Positions 1-12,800 of a stretch of DNA of 64,000 nucleotides are shown piece after piece; the stretch's first letter is position 1, and each line of letters starts with the position of its first letter. Source of the DNA: Liolophura sinensis (lineage: Eukaryota > Mollusca > Polyplacophora > Chitonida > Chitonidae); NCBI RefSeq assembly GCF_032854445.1, contig NC_088296.1, forward strand, positions 18,217,485-18,281,484, written 5' to 3'. Under the pieces are notes generated by a model, which was not told the origin of the DNA, searched no databases, and was given only the letters and a program-made list of their open reading frames with translations. The translations under genes were made by a program, and so were the position numbers.

Positions 1-696
1 ATAGACATTATAATGACACCAAATACCTGTTTCTTTATTTCTCCGTTTTTGAATCAATACTGATTTTTTAAGACTTTGCACTTTATCTTATTCATCCGCA
101 TTACCTGTAAAAATTTTTTATTTTTTTTTATTTGTTCATCTTGAACTTTAATCTGGCTGAAAAATTAACTGGAACATTAGATTCAAGCGTTTTTGCCTTG
201 TCAGTAAGATACCTGTACTTTGTCAACCCTGGCATTAGACAAGGAATTTGTATTTCACCTAAAGTTTAACATTTTTCAAGGGACATACCTGTCTTGATTC
301 TCATCGATTCAGTGACCCTATAAAACAACTTAAGTTTTTTTTTGTGAAATTTGATTAATTATCAGGAAAACTTTTGTGTTGACATCAATAATATCATTTT
401 AATGTCTGAATGTGCTGCTGAAAGCGAATTCTTACAGACCAGACTTTATTCGAAATACAGTACTACCAGTATTAATCTATTTATTTATTATTTCAGGTGA
501 TGTACAGTGTGTAATGTTGTTTTTGTGTACAGATTGTCTTCATGTTTAAAAGAATTGTACATACATGGTACTTTTTCTATTGTTCATTTATTGTTCAATA
601 GAGGGAAAGCAAATTGTACAATTTTGAATAAAAGTTTCATTCGTTCATTCATTCAAATATTATAACAACAATGTTTTGTTTTCTTTTGTTCCATAG
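1..696. other. APC: APC upstream intron (left window edge)
   Basis: AT-rich non-coding DNA. No match to the expected APC N-terminal exons was found on the + strand, so the gene start lies to the left. The only structure seen is a LINE-tail-like segment at about 542-655. Confidence 0.6.
542..655 (+). mobile_element. LINE 3'-tail-like fragment, copy 1
   Basis: Shares with 33640-33778 the order AATTGTACATACATG, a T-rich spacer, a GAGGGAAAGCAAATTGTAC-type box and AATAAA-GTTTCATTC, ending in short ATTC repeats. An ending in AATAAA plus a simple repeat is typical of non-LTR retrotransposon 3' ends. No reverse transcriptase is present here. Confidence 0.4.
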
Positions 697-882
697 TACA
701 ATCTTCAGGCAGACATGAACCGCAGACAGCTGGAGTACGAGATTCAGAAGTTACGAGAGTCGTTACAGGAGAATTTGGGATCTAGCGAATCCATAGCAAC
801 CAGACACGAGGCCAGACTCCATAAAATCCACATGATCGAGCGCGAAATGTTGAGGCTGCAACAACGACACAGCCAGCTCCAG
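697..882 (+). CDS. APC: APC coding exon: N-terminal coiled-coil segment
   Basis: The exon begins after a T-rich tract ending CCATAG and ends before GTAGTC; 62 codons, phase 0 at both ends. It encodes YNLQADMNRRQLEYEIQKL and continues as a charged helix, matching the human APC segment around residues 175-240. The ATG at 715 is an internal methionine, not the start: reading is open to the acceptor and the homologous protein continues upstream. The oligomerisation coiled coil expected before it is not in 1-696. Confidence 0.9.
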
Positions 883-3800
883 GTAGTCAGACCGACCATA
901 CGTACACATACCCTATTTCTTCTTATTTTTAGGACAGATATAAATTGTGCTGAAAGCAAAGAATTACATCTCTCAGTTTTTTTGGTGAAAGTAAAGATAT
1001 GGATGTTGGCCATTAGATGGAGTAACCATGTGAAACAAAGAAACTAAATATTCCTGCTACAATTACATGTATATTAGTTAAAAAGAGCAGACCAGGCGTC
1101 CCAAATATTAGAAGAAATATGTTACTGTAAATCTGCAACCGTTTAATCACTGAAGCTTTTTCTGGAAAGACATTTATGCATATAATTATTATGATAATGA
1201 TGCTAAAAATGATTTGTTTGTTTCATTAAAGATGCAAACTTCACTAAAACTGCGCAAATTATTTCTCTGCACCGTATAGTACTCTCAGAGTGTTTCAAAA
1301 TGTTGGTTGCTGTAATGGTTGAAAAGGTAGAAGATTTAGGGTGCATGTTAATCTGTGTATATGATACAGCTATAAGGGCATCATTGTTTCTGATTGGTCT
1401 AGTTGCCCTGTACATGGACATTTCTGGAAAGATGATATTGCCAACAGTTTTTACAGAAACGAATAACTTATTAATCATTGAAACAAATAACATTACCTCG
1501 TGCACATGAACATGTTGTACTGCCAAAATGCTGTTCCCTCAAATGAGGTTGAAATCTGTCATATGCGCATCAAACTTGTCTTTAGGCATGTTTTACATTT
1601 ATCATAAAATTTTCTTACATCCGTAGGAAAATGCCATATTTTTTAATGAGGTCCGAAAATAATTGAAACAAAATCATAGAAAATGATAGAATCAGAAGCA
1701 CAGCCTTGTCATAATTTATCGGTTATTGTTTAATTTTGCGCAGGATCAGGAAGGTCCCAGCTCGGGAGCGTGTGAAGAGATTGAGGTGGAGAGAGCGGTG
1801 GCATTTGTGGAGGCATGTACAAATACCCCTACAGCTGGAGAGGTAAGCTTCCGAATTCCATAAACATATCGAAGATGACACCTTAATCACCTTAAACAGA
1901 TACCAAAACCATCTAACGTTGTTAACAGTATTGGTAAGTATGCCTCTAATAACAACACAACAAACCTTGTTGACACTGTAACCACATTTTATCTTTTATC
2001 ACTGAAACACAGTAAAACACGCTGACAATTAATCTGCGACAATTTCCAAAAACTGTGATGGCACCTTTACGAATTCGAAAACTAGAACTCTTCTTATTAA
2101 GGTGATGCATGAACTACATATACAACTAACACCAAAAACACCTGTGAGCTGTGATGGCACCTTTATGAATTCGAAAACTAGAACTCTTCTTAATAAGGTG
2201 ATGCATTAACTACAATTACAACTAACACCAAAAACACCTGTGAGCTGTGATGGTACCTTTACAAATTCGAAAACTAGAACTCTTCTTATTAAGGTGTTGC
2301 ATGAACTACATGTACATCTAACACCAAAAACACCTGTGAGCTGTGATGGCACCTTTATGAATTCGAAAACTAGAACTCTTCTTATTAAGGTGATGCATGA
2401 ACTACATGTACAACTAACACCAAAAACACCTGTGAACTGTGATGGCACCTTTATGAATTCGAAAACTAGAACTCTTCTTATTAAGGTGATGCATGAACTT
2501 ACATGTATATCTAACACCAAAAACACCTGTGAACTGTGATGGCACCTTTACGAATTCGAAAACTAGAACTCTTCTTATTAAGGTGATGCATCAACTACAA
2601 TTACAACTAACACCAAAAACACTCGTGAACTGTGATGGCACCTTTACGAATTCGAAAACTAGAACTCTTCTTATTAAGGTGATGCATGAACTACATGTAC
2701 AACTAACACCAAAAACACCTGTGAACTGTGATGGCACCTTTACGAATTCGAAAACTAGAACTCTTCTTATTAAGGTGATGCATGAACTACATGTACAACT
2801 AACACCAAAAACACCTCTGCGAACTCTGATGGCACCTTTACGAATTCGAAAACTAGAACTCTTCTTATTAAGGTGATGCATTAACTACATGTACAATTAA
2901 CACCAAGGACATCAATCAATCACTATTAAAACATGCTGCCACATAAACTACTTGTAGTTGGTATATGTGTAGGGCAGAGCAACTTCATGTAGATCTGGCG
3001 TTAAAAAGAATGGATTGATTGATTTATTTCTTTATTTGATTGGGGTTTTACGCCGTACTCAAGAATATTTCACTTATTATACAACAGCCAGCATTATGGT
3101 TGGAGGAAACCGGGCAGAACCTGGGGAAACCCATGACCACCTGCAGGTTGCTGGCAGATCTTCCCGCATATGAGAATGGATTGAATGCTTAGCCATCTTC
3201 ATAGTCGTGTACATGTATGATGCATATGCATGTATAGTGTTTATTTGAACAGGCTGTTGATGTATAAGGCCCAGTGTGTTAGTTTAACATCAAACATGTA
3301 TACAATGACACATACATATATGTTGTATTGTCATCATTAAATACCGTTAAAACTGACCGACCGCCTCTGATAGCACAGTTGGTAGAGCATCCGCTTCAGG
3401 AGCGGTAAATACCGGGTCAATCCTGGGTCGAGTCACACCTGAGACTTTAAAAGAGGAAGTTGTAACTTGTTCCCTTGGCGTTTAGCGTGAAGAGCATAGT
3501 GCAACCACTGGTTGACCCATATCAGTATAATGGCTCAGGCGGGGTGGCTTACTTACCTTTGGTAAGTCATCTCAGTGAAGCAGCACTAGACAAAAGAGGG
3601 GTGAAATCCGTCCTGCAACAAGGAGGCACATTACATGCACTCTAAGGATTCCTACGTCGTCATATGACTGAAAAGTTGTTAAGTATGAAGTTAAACCCCA
3701 AACATTCACTCACTCACTCACTCACTCACAACTCACCGTCATGGTACTGTATTAAGTGAAACGTTTTTATGCATGGCATTTAAAAATAAATAAATAAATA

Positions 3801-6800
3801 AATAAATACATAAATGTACTACACAAGTAAATTTGTGTTTCAACGTGGCTCGGTTGGTTAGCGGGCCAGCGCAACGTAAGAAACCAGGATCCTCTGACCA
3901 GTGCGGCCGATGTGAGTTCAAGGCCAGCTCATGCTGGCTTTCTCTCCAACCTTATGTGGAAAGGTCTGCCAGCAACCTGCGGATGGTCTTGTGTTTCCTC
4001 TAGGCTCTGCCCAGTTTCCACCCACCATAATGCTGGTCGCCGTCGTATAAGTGAATATGTATTTACATGTATAGTATAAAGATTGATGTTTTAATTTACC
4101 CCGGACTAATGTGGTTGAATTTTTGTTAGTTAGTGTTTCATACATTTTCTTGTTTTTCACAATAGGCATTCGTTCCCAAACCTGGGCAGGAAAATTCAGC
4201 CTTCACAAGTGATCGTGTAGTGAGCACTGCAGGTGATGGCACCAGGGTTGTTTCCATAGCAACGCAGACATCGGATGTGGTCATCCCAGACTTTGATGCT
4301 CTTCCAGACATCCCTGTACCTCACAGCACAAATATGTCTGCACTTTTTCATGGGGCGTGGCCCATTCCTAAGGGTGAGGCTCAGGATTGAGTAGTCTGGT
4401 ATAAGAGAATTCTTAACAATTTTAGCAACAACTTTTTGAAAAAAAGATGCCAGAAAAATTACATATAATAAGAAAATGTGAAAAAATCTTCTTCACAGTG
4501 AAAATTGTAGTTACAAAAAACATCATCACGGTTTTTGGCAATGTTGCATCCAAGAAAAATTGGTTAATGGGTATAAAGAAGTAAACTGACCGAGAAGAAC
4601 ACAACTCCCTTTTTGCGGAATTAAATGTATCTATGGTAGCCCCTTTGCAGAATTCAGAAATTCTTGTGTGAAACTGCAGTCTGCCTTTGTGGGGAGTTCT
4701 AACGAGACCATTGATTGTACAGGTATTACATTTTTATAGTGTAGTAACACTCAGTCAGCTGGGCTTTAAATTACTTAAATTTTTGCTCTTTTACACTTAG
4801 TGCAGGAAGAAATGTTGGACTTTACCGATAGCTGTGATAATTTGGGTGCTTCATATTTTGAGCACGGCCTTTTACCATCATTGAAATGGGGTAACCTAAA
4901 GCCCAAGGGGGTGGGTCGCTGGTGCCGTGGTGGTTAGCACGCCAGCCGTATGTAGGAAAGTCTGTCAGCAGTTTGCCGATGGATGTGGATTTAACCCGGA
5001 CTCTGCCCAGTTTCCTCCCACCATAATGCTGGCAGCCATCATATAAGTGAAATATTCTTGAGAACGGCGTAAAACACCTATCAAATAAAATAAATAAATA
5101 CCTAAAGCTCTAGGGCCTTTCGCACAAAGCATTTGTAGCCTTTGTTGACTGTAAGTACATTGGCAATATATATTTTGTATCATGTCTCGTCATGGTAATT
5201 AAAATTAATTTGGCGTATGGTCTCTGGTCAGAAGTATAGTAATCATGAAATAAATCTAAACTGTTGTGTTTCAGGACCAGCAGTATTAAGCGACGGGAGC
5301 TTTGCAAACTTGGGACAGCAGGAGACGGCCAGTGTGATGAGCTTCAACTCCAGCAACTCGCACGGATCTGTCCAATCATCGCCTTCGCCTCCCAAGAAAC
5401 CATCCAATCAGCATCTAGGAACAAAGGTACTTCACTTTACTTTGCAGGTGTCTATATTTTGGATCTCAGAACTTCATGTCAGGAGTCATGATGTGGACTG
5501 CTGATTTTTCATAAAAATGATGTAGAATTGTTTTGAATGTGATTTATCTTGAAGCTTTCTTAAAATTTATTGTTGAAGTAGATAGTGTATTTGTCTTAAT
5601 TAAGTAATTACATGCTTGAGAGATGTATTGTATACCACAGTATTGGCCTAATAAGGGTGCGAGGCTGCTAAATTGAAATGAAGCTACTGTCATTCATTTG
5701 AGACCCAGGAAACACTGAGTTACCCCCCCACTTTAATAAAGTCATGACTTCTGTTTTCAGTATCCATGTTTTGTGGCCCCTCAGGTGGAGATGGTGTACT
5801 CTCTGTTGTCCATGCTGGGCACACATGACAAAGATGACATGAGCAGGACACTGCTGGCCATGTCCTCCTCACAGGATAGCTGTATAGCCATGAGGCAGTC
5901 AGGTGAATTCTACTTCCTGAGACCGACTCACTAATTCAGCTGTAGTAACACTCTCGAATATCCCCACTGCAGATCTAAACTACTTAGTCTTTTCTTTTCA
6001 AGACAAAAACTGCAGTGCCTCAGATCTTATGTTCTTTGAGATACTGTGTGTCATCCAAAGCTCGGCCTGTAAAAATGTACTTCCCAGAAAAACATTATGC
6101 AGGGTTTTCATTTAGAATTGGAGAAGGAGGTTACAGTTCAAAAGTAGGTGGCTGAATTGAAAGTAATTATGCCACCAATTACTATTGTCTTCAATAATAG
6201 GACTAATCAAAGTAGGCGGCCATGGGGACGGCAGTGGACAGCGGTCTGCAGCCTGCTACTGGGATGGCAGTAGATAGCTGTCTGCAGCCTGCTACGAGGA
6301 TGGCAGTGGATAGCTGTCTGCAGCCTGCTACTGGGACAGCAGTAGACAGCTGTCTGCAGTCTGCTACAAGGATGGCAGTAGATAGCTGTCTGCAGCCTGC
6401 TACTGGGACAGCAGTAGACAGCTGTCTGCAGTCTGCTACAAGGATGGCAGTAGACAGCTTTCTGCAGCCTGCTACTGGGATGGCAGTAGATAGCTATCTG
6501 CAGCCTGCTACGAGGATGGCAGTGGATAGCTGTCTGCAGCCTGCTACTGGGACAGCAGTAGACAGCTGTCTGCAGTCTGCTACAAGGATGGCAGTAGATA
6601 GCTGTCTGCAGCCTGCTACTGGGACAGCAGTAGACAGCTGTCTGCAGTCTGCTACAAGAATGGCAGTAGATAGCTTTCTGCAGCCTGCTACTGGGATGGC
6701 AGTAGATGGCTGTCTGCAGCCTGCTACGAGGATGGCAGTGGATAGCTGTCTGCAGCCTGCTACTGGGACAGCAGTAGACAGCTGTCTGCAGCCTGCTACG

Positions 6801-9800
6801 GGAATGGCAGTAGATAGCTGTCTGCAGCCTGCTCCGGGGATGGCAGTAGATAGCTGTCTGCAGCCTGCTACGAGGATGGCAGTAGACAGCTGTCTGCAGC
6901 CTGCTACTTTTTGAACACCCTGATAAAGGCCTTTGTTTTTCTAGTGAGGAATTCATCAAACTTCATAATTAACTTATAAGTGGCCCTATAATTAGTACGT
7001 GGATATATCAATCAGAATGAAACAAAATTTGTAACATGGGAAAAAAATCTAAATCTGAAGTGAATTACGGTATTTTAATTCCTGAGTATGACAAAACACG
7101 GTTTATAAAGCTGTCGTAACACTGCATCCAATCTATACCAGTACTTCATGCCTATGTGTATTTTACGCTTTTTCTGGAGCGATAGATCCAGGGTCAATCC
7201 TGGATCGAGTCATACTTAAGACCTTAAAAGAGGAAGTTGTAACTTCCTTGCTTGGCATTCAGCACTGAAAGGGATAGTACAACCACTGGTTGACCTGTAT
7301 CAGTATAATGGCTCGGGCAGGGCGGCTTACTTGCCTTCGGTAAGGCGTCTCAGTGAAGCAGCACTAGATAAAAAGAGCAGTGGAAATCTGTCCTGGAACA
7401 AGGAGGCACATTACATGCACTCTAAGGATTCCTTCGTCGTCATATGACTGAAAAGTTGTTAAGTACGACGTTAAACCCCAATCACTCACTCACTCTTCTG
7501 CCGTTACACACACGCTGTTGTTACACCAGTTTAACCTCTTGTTTCACCAGAATAACGTAATGCTTCCCACTTTAGACTACTGCTCGCACACCATTAACAC
7601 CTTCATAGTGCTATGTTGTTTTGAGGCCTACTAGATTTATTTCGTTTCTAAAATAAAAAATATTATGTTTAATTTTTGAGGTTTCTACATAATTGTTTAC
7701 ATACAAATTTCTTGTTCTGCAGGCTGTATGCCTTTACTGATCCAGCTTCTACACGGCAGCGATAAGGAATCTGGTCTTCTGGGAAACACAAGGGGAAGTA
7801 AACCTGCACGAGCCAGAGCTGCTGCGGCACTACACAACATCGTGCATTCACATCCAGACGACAAGCGAGGCAGGAGAGAGGCACGAGTGCTACGCCTACT
7901 AGAGCAGATCCGTGCGCATTGTGACCAGCTGAGGGACCTTTTTGACGCAGAGGCTTTGGAAGACAAAGCTAGTGAGTTCATTACCAGCAACCATTTCCAC
8001 AGAGCGACTGAGTTCATTACCTGCAACCAATTCCACAGAGCGACTGAGTTCATTACCTGCAACCATTTCCACAAAGCGACTGAGTTCATTACTTGCAACC
8101 ATTTCCACAGAGCGACTGAGTTCATTACCTGCAACCATTTCCACAGAGCGACTGAGTTCATTACCTGCAACCATTTCCACCAAGGGACTGAGTTCATTAC
8201 CTGCTACCATTTCCACAGAGCAACTGAGTTCATTACCTGTAACCATTTCCACAGAGCGACTGAGTTCATTACCTGTAACAATTTCCACGGAGCAACTGAG
8301 TTTATTACCTGCAACCATTTCCACAGAGCGACTGAGTTCATTACCTGCAACCATTTCCACAGAGCGACTGAGTTCATTACCGGCAGCCATTTCCACAGAG
8401 CGACTGAGTTCATTACCTGTAACCATTTCCACAAAGCGACTGAGTTCATAACCTGCAACTTTTTCCACAAAGCGACTGAGTTCATTACTTGCAACCATTT
8501 CCACAAAGCGACTGATGTCATTACCTGCTACCATTTCCACAGAGCAACTGAGTTCATTACCTGCTACCATTTCCACAGAGCGACTGAGTTCATTACCGGC
8601 AGCCATTTCCACAGAGCGACTGAGTTCATTACCTGCAACCGTTTTCACAGAGCGACTGAGTTCATTACCTGTAACCATTTCCACAGAGCGACTGAGTTCA
8701 TTACCTGTAACCATTTCCACAGAGCGACTGGGTTCATTACCTGTAACCATTTCCACAAAGTGACTGAGTTCATTACCATGATTTTTAATAATCTTCTGTT
8801 TCTGTGGAAGTGGATAAAGTTTTTGCTGAGCACATGAGTAGTACATATAAATGGTTTTCTCTTGGGTCTGTTCAGCTATAAATGTATGACACTGTTTGCA
8901 GCCCTATACAATCAAAATTGATTGTATTAAATAAGGTATGAAAAAATTAGATTTTTCCACTTTTTGAAATGCTATTGTAAAATACTACTGTAATTCTCCA
9001 AAGCTTTTCGCATATTCTGCGTACACTTGTAAAAGCCCTCAGATTGACCACCTCAACCAATGTAGCTTTGTCTCCAAAATTGAATCAAAAGTGTGCATAA
9101 ATTGCACTGAAAGCTGCTCCTTAATATGCATAAAGGTGGGGGAATTAGGGTATATGACGAATTTTCATTTAAGACTCCAGTTCAATGAATATCAATGCCA
9201 ACAAAGTAAACATGTATCAGTTCTCTGCAGACTTTGCATTCTTGATGAATGTAATGCCACCAACAGTTAATGATTTCACTTTTAAAGTGAATTTTCTTGG
9301 TATGACTCCTAGAGTCCTACACACAACTACTGTATGATAATATCAGCGCACAAGATAGTTTCATTACAAAGTCTTCTAGGATGAAGATCACAACAACAAA
9401 CCATATGTCAGCAGATGATTTGTGATCCTTCTCTATGAATCTGTCACATTTATCTCCCTTTAGATAAGTCTTCAGATATTGACCACCATCCTGGTCCTGC
9501 CATTGCCGCCCTGATGAAGCTGTCATTTGATGAAGAACACAGACATGCCATTTGTACATTGGGTAAGTTCTTGTCATAGTTTCTCTAAATCAACCTCCAG
9601 CTTTAAGGGGGGGGGGGGGGGGGGAGATTGTAGTGTATGTATGTAATTAGGGGAAAAACAGTGATCAGTATTTTTATTGTACTTTTGTTTAATTGATGTA
9701 AAACCCCATTCATCATTTGTTTAAATGTCCATACAGCTGTTAATTTGTGTAAATATATTTTAAACTTTCATTTTCATGGGGTGGGGGGGGGGGGAATTTA

Positions 9801-12800
9801 TTTGTGTCAGTTTACACCATGTAGTCTTAACAAAAGTAAAATAGAACCTTCGAGTAAGAATTTAACAACTTCCGAAAAGTGTTAATTGCAGGACCAAGTA
9901 AGTCACATTTGCAGCATTTTGGTAACATTTTTGATTCTGCATAATTTTATGGACCACAATTAAGAATCATAATAATAGAAGAGATAACGAGTTAAGAGTT
10001 AGCTCATTTATCATCCTCCACAGTGATGATGCCAGAGATTGCCATAGAGTGACAGGGAGAAAACAGTGACTAAGGTACCCTAGTTTTTCAAATCCTTGTC
10101 AGATTTGTTACATGCAATACAGGAACCATTGAAATACATTATATATTAAATGTGCCTCCTCTTTTTTTTTTTCTAGGTGGGCTTCAGGCTATAGCAGAGC
10201 TCCTAGAAGTGGACCAGATGATTCATGATAACACAACAGAGCAGTACAACATCACGATGCGACGCTACGCCTGCATGGCACTCACAAATCTTACCTTTGG
10301 TGACGGAACAAACAAGGCTTTGTTGTGCTCCATGAAAACGTGCATGGAGGCTCTGGTAGCTCAGCTTCATTCTCCTAATGAGGATTTGTGTCAGGTGGCA
10401 GCAAGCGTTCTGAGGAATTTGTCGTGGCGCGCCGATCTGGCTAGTAAAAAGACGCTTCGGGAGGTGGGCGCCGTGACAACGCTGACAACGGCAGCTATGG
10501 TCGTCAAGAAGGAGTCAACTTTGAAAAGCATTCTTAGTGCCCTGTGGAATCTGTCTGCACACTGCAGCGAAAACAAAGCTGACATTTGCGCTGTTGATGA
10601 CGCCCTGGTTTTTTTGGTCAACACGCTGACTTACAAAAGCCCCTCGAAGACATTAGCTATAATCGAGAACGGTGGCGGAATTTTGAGAAATGTTTCCAGC
10701 CATATCGCAATCCGCGAGGAATATCGCCGAGTGCTTCGCCAACACGGCTGTCTACAAATCCTCCTGAAACATTTGCGCTCTCCAAGTTTGACAATCGTGA
10801 GCAACGCGTGTGGAACTTTGTGGAACCTCAGTGCTCGTTGTCCTGAGGATCAGCAAGCATTATGGGATATGGGCGCTGTGAGCATGCTGAAAAACTTGCT
10901 TCATTCGAAGCACAAAATGATTTCCATGGGAAGTGCCGCTGCCTTGAAGAACCTTCTTGCAGCGCGACCTTCCATGGGTGCCATGGATCCAATGGACAAA
11001 CACAAAACCAACATGCCATCGCTCCATGCACGAAAACAGAGAGCCCTGGAGGCAGAAATTGATCAGAGTTTATCTGAGACATGTGAAAATGTGGATAGCC
11101 CACGTGACAGCCCAGTGGATTTGATTTCTAAAAAAGAAGAGCAAGACCCGAAGCGTTTTCTCTTCGGGATGGACAACGGTGGAATGTTTGCACCCCATGG
11201 AGAAGGAGAGCCCAGACGCTCTCTTTTAAGAGGGCAGTTCTTCCCTAGGAGTGGCAGTGGGGACAGTTCGCCATTAATAGAGAACCGTTTACGTTCTCCA
11301 CAAAGGGTTGCACGCTCTGGCAGTCAGGACAGTGTTGGAAGTGTTCATTCTGACATTTCACATGATCGATCTCGTGTCCAGAACATGCTGGCAAAAAGCT
11401 CCAAACTTCTTCATGAGCGTCAGGGTGGAAGTCTGGACAGACGAAAGGACGGGCACCACAGCTTGCAAGGCTACACATCCGGCAGCCGTTCACTGGACTC
11501 AGCCGCTGAAATTTATCGGGCGAGACACGGCAGTCCAGCAAACAGTCGCATCATGCAGGTTATGAAAGAAGTAGCCTTACATGCAGGGTTGGAAAGCGAG
11601 TACAACCGCAATCCAGGAAACCAAGGCGAAAAGGGTCAGTTGCGAGATCCGCAAAGCAGACGTTTTCACATGGGGTTTCAACCGCCGCCACATGCCATGA
11701 AGGGAATATATGGTGCAAACGAACCAGGCCATGGATATAAAAACGAGGGTGGTGGTAGTCGGTTGTCAAAGGGAGAGAACTCAGGTTCTGAGGACGAGCC
11801 TATAAATTACAGTATGAAATATGACCCTGATTCATCTGATATGGTAGAAATGCCGGATAAAAATGGACCTCCGAGAAACAATCAGAACTTCCATCCAGCT
11901 CTCAATAATAGACCAGTGCCAAAAGTGGGCAATTATGTTGGATCTACATTCACTGTCCAACAAGACATGCCAAACATGGTCAGAAACAATTTCCCAGCAC
12001 CCAAAAACGTTCAGGCTGAAAGGAACTATTTCAACGACAAAACACCACAGCCTGCAAACACGAAAAAACTGAATGCTTTGCATGAAACTGACTTTGCCAC
12101 TGACGACCAGCCCACAGACTACAGCAGATTGTACGCTGAGCATTCTGATGAAGCGTTCACCTCGGAGCAATCAGGGAGCTACCCACCCCACTTCAGGGAC
12201 TGTGCAGATTGTAAGCTGGAAGAGGCGCGCAGAACCAATGACATGCTAGAACAAATGATGGGAGATGATGACTGTGTGAGGACATTCTACACAGAAGGTA
12301 CGCCGCTGAATTACATGTCAACGGCAACATCCATGACAGACCTGAGTGCTCACCCCCAGAGAGCAGATGCTACGAAGGCCGTCATGAATCAAGTCCCCGA
12401 AGACGATGCCCATGGTTATGCCACTCATTTCGAAAAGGACACCAACAACGATGGCTTATCGGAAAGCGTCCGAGAAGTTTACAATGACACTGTCCAGGAG
12501 AGAACAGTGGTCGCTCCAGACTCAGAGGCCCATAGTCCTTCAGAAAAGCCCAAGACTTACTGCGAAGAAGGCACACCCATCTGCTTCTCAAGAGTTAGCT
12601 CCCTTAGCAGCCTCCACAGTGCTGATGCAAGAGATCGTCATGAAGGACCTGGGAAGCATGGATGTGAACTTCAAAGCATTGAGGAAGGGGAGACGGCCAC
12701 CTATGACTTAGGAGCTAAGAAGATGGACAAAGCTGGAAAAGTGGACGGCAAAGACAACCACAACCTGAGTGCTGTGGAATCGCCGGAGAAGGAACACAAA

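Noticed and set aside
2206-2881. Long open frames on both strands (96-127 codons)
   Set aside because: They are produced by the 96 bp tandem repeat, whose length is a multiple of three; no start context, splice signal or family similarity supports coding.
6207-6959. Frames of 230-250 codons encoding 12-residue repeats
   Set aside because: 36 bp minisatellite within an APC intron; both strands are equally open and the conserved APC exons splice around it.
7728-8837. A 369-codon frame joining an APC exon and repeats
   Set aside because: Only 7723-7971 is accepted as coding; the rest is intron, because the conserved next exon at 9464 matches in phase. The retained-intron possibility is given as a finding.
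10152-10176. Start of the large APC frame at ATG 10152
   Set aside because: These codons are the polypyrimidine tract and acceptor of the intron; the protein continues from the exon at 9464-9562.
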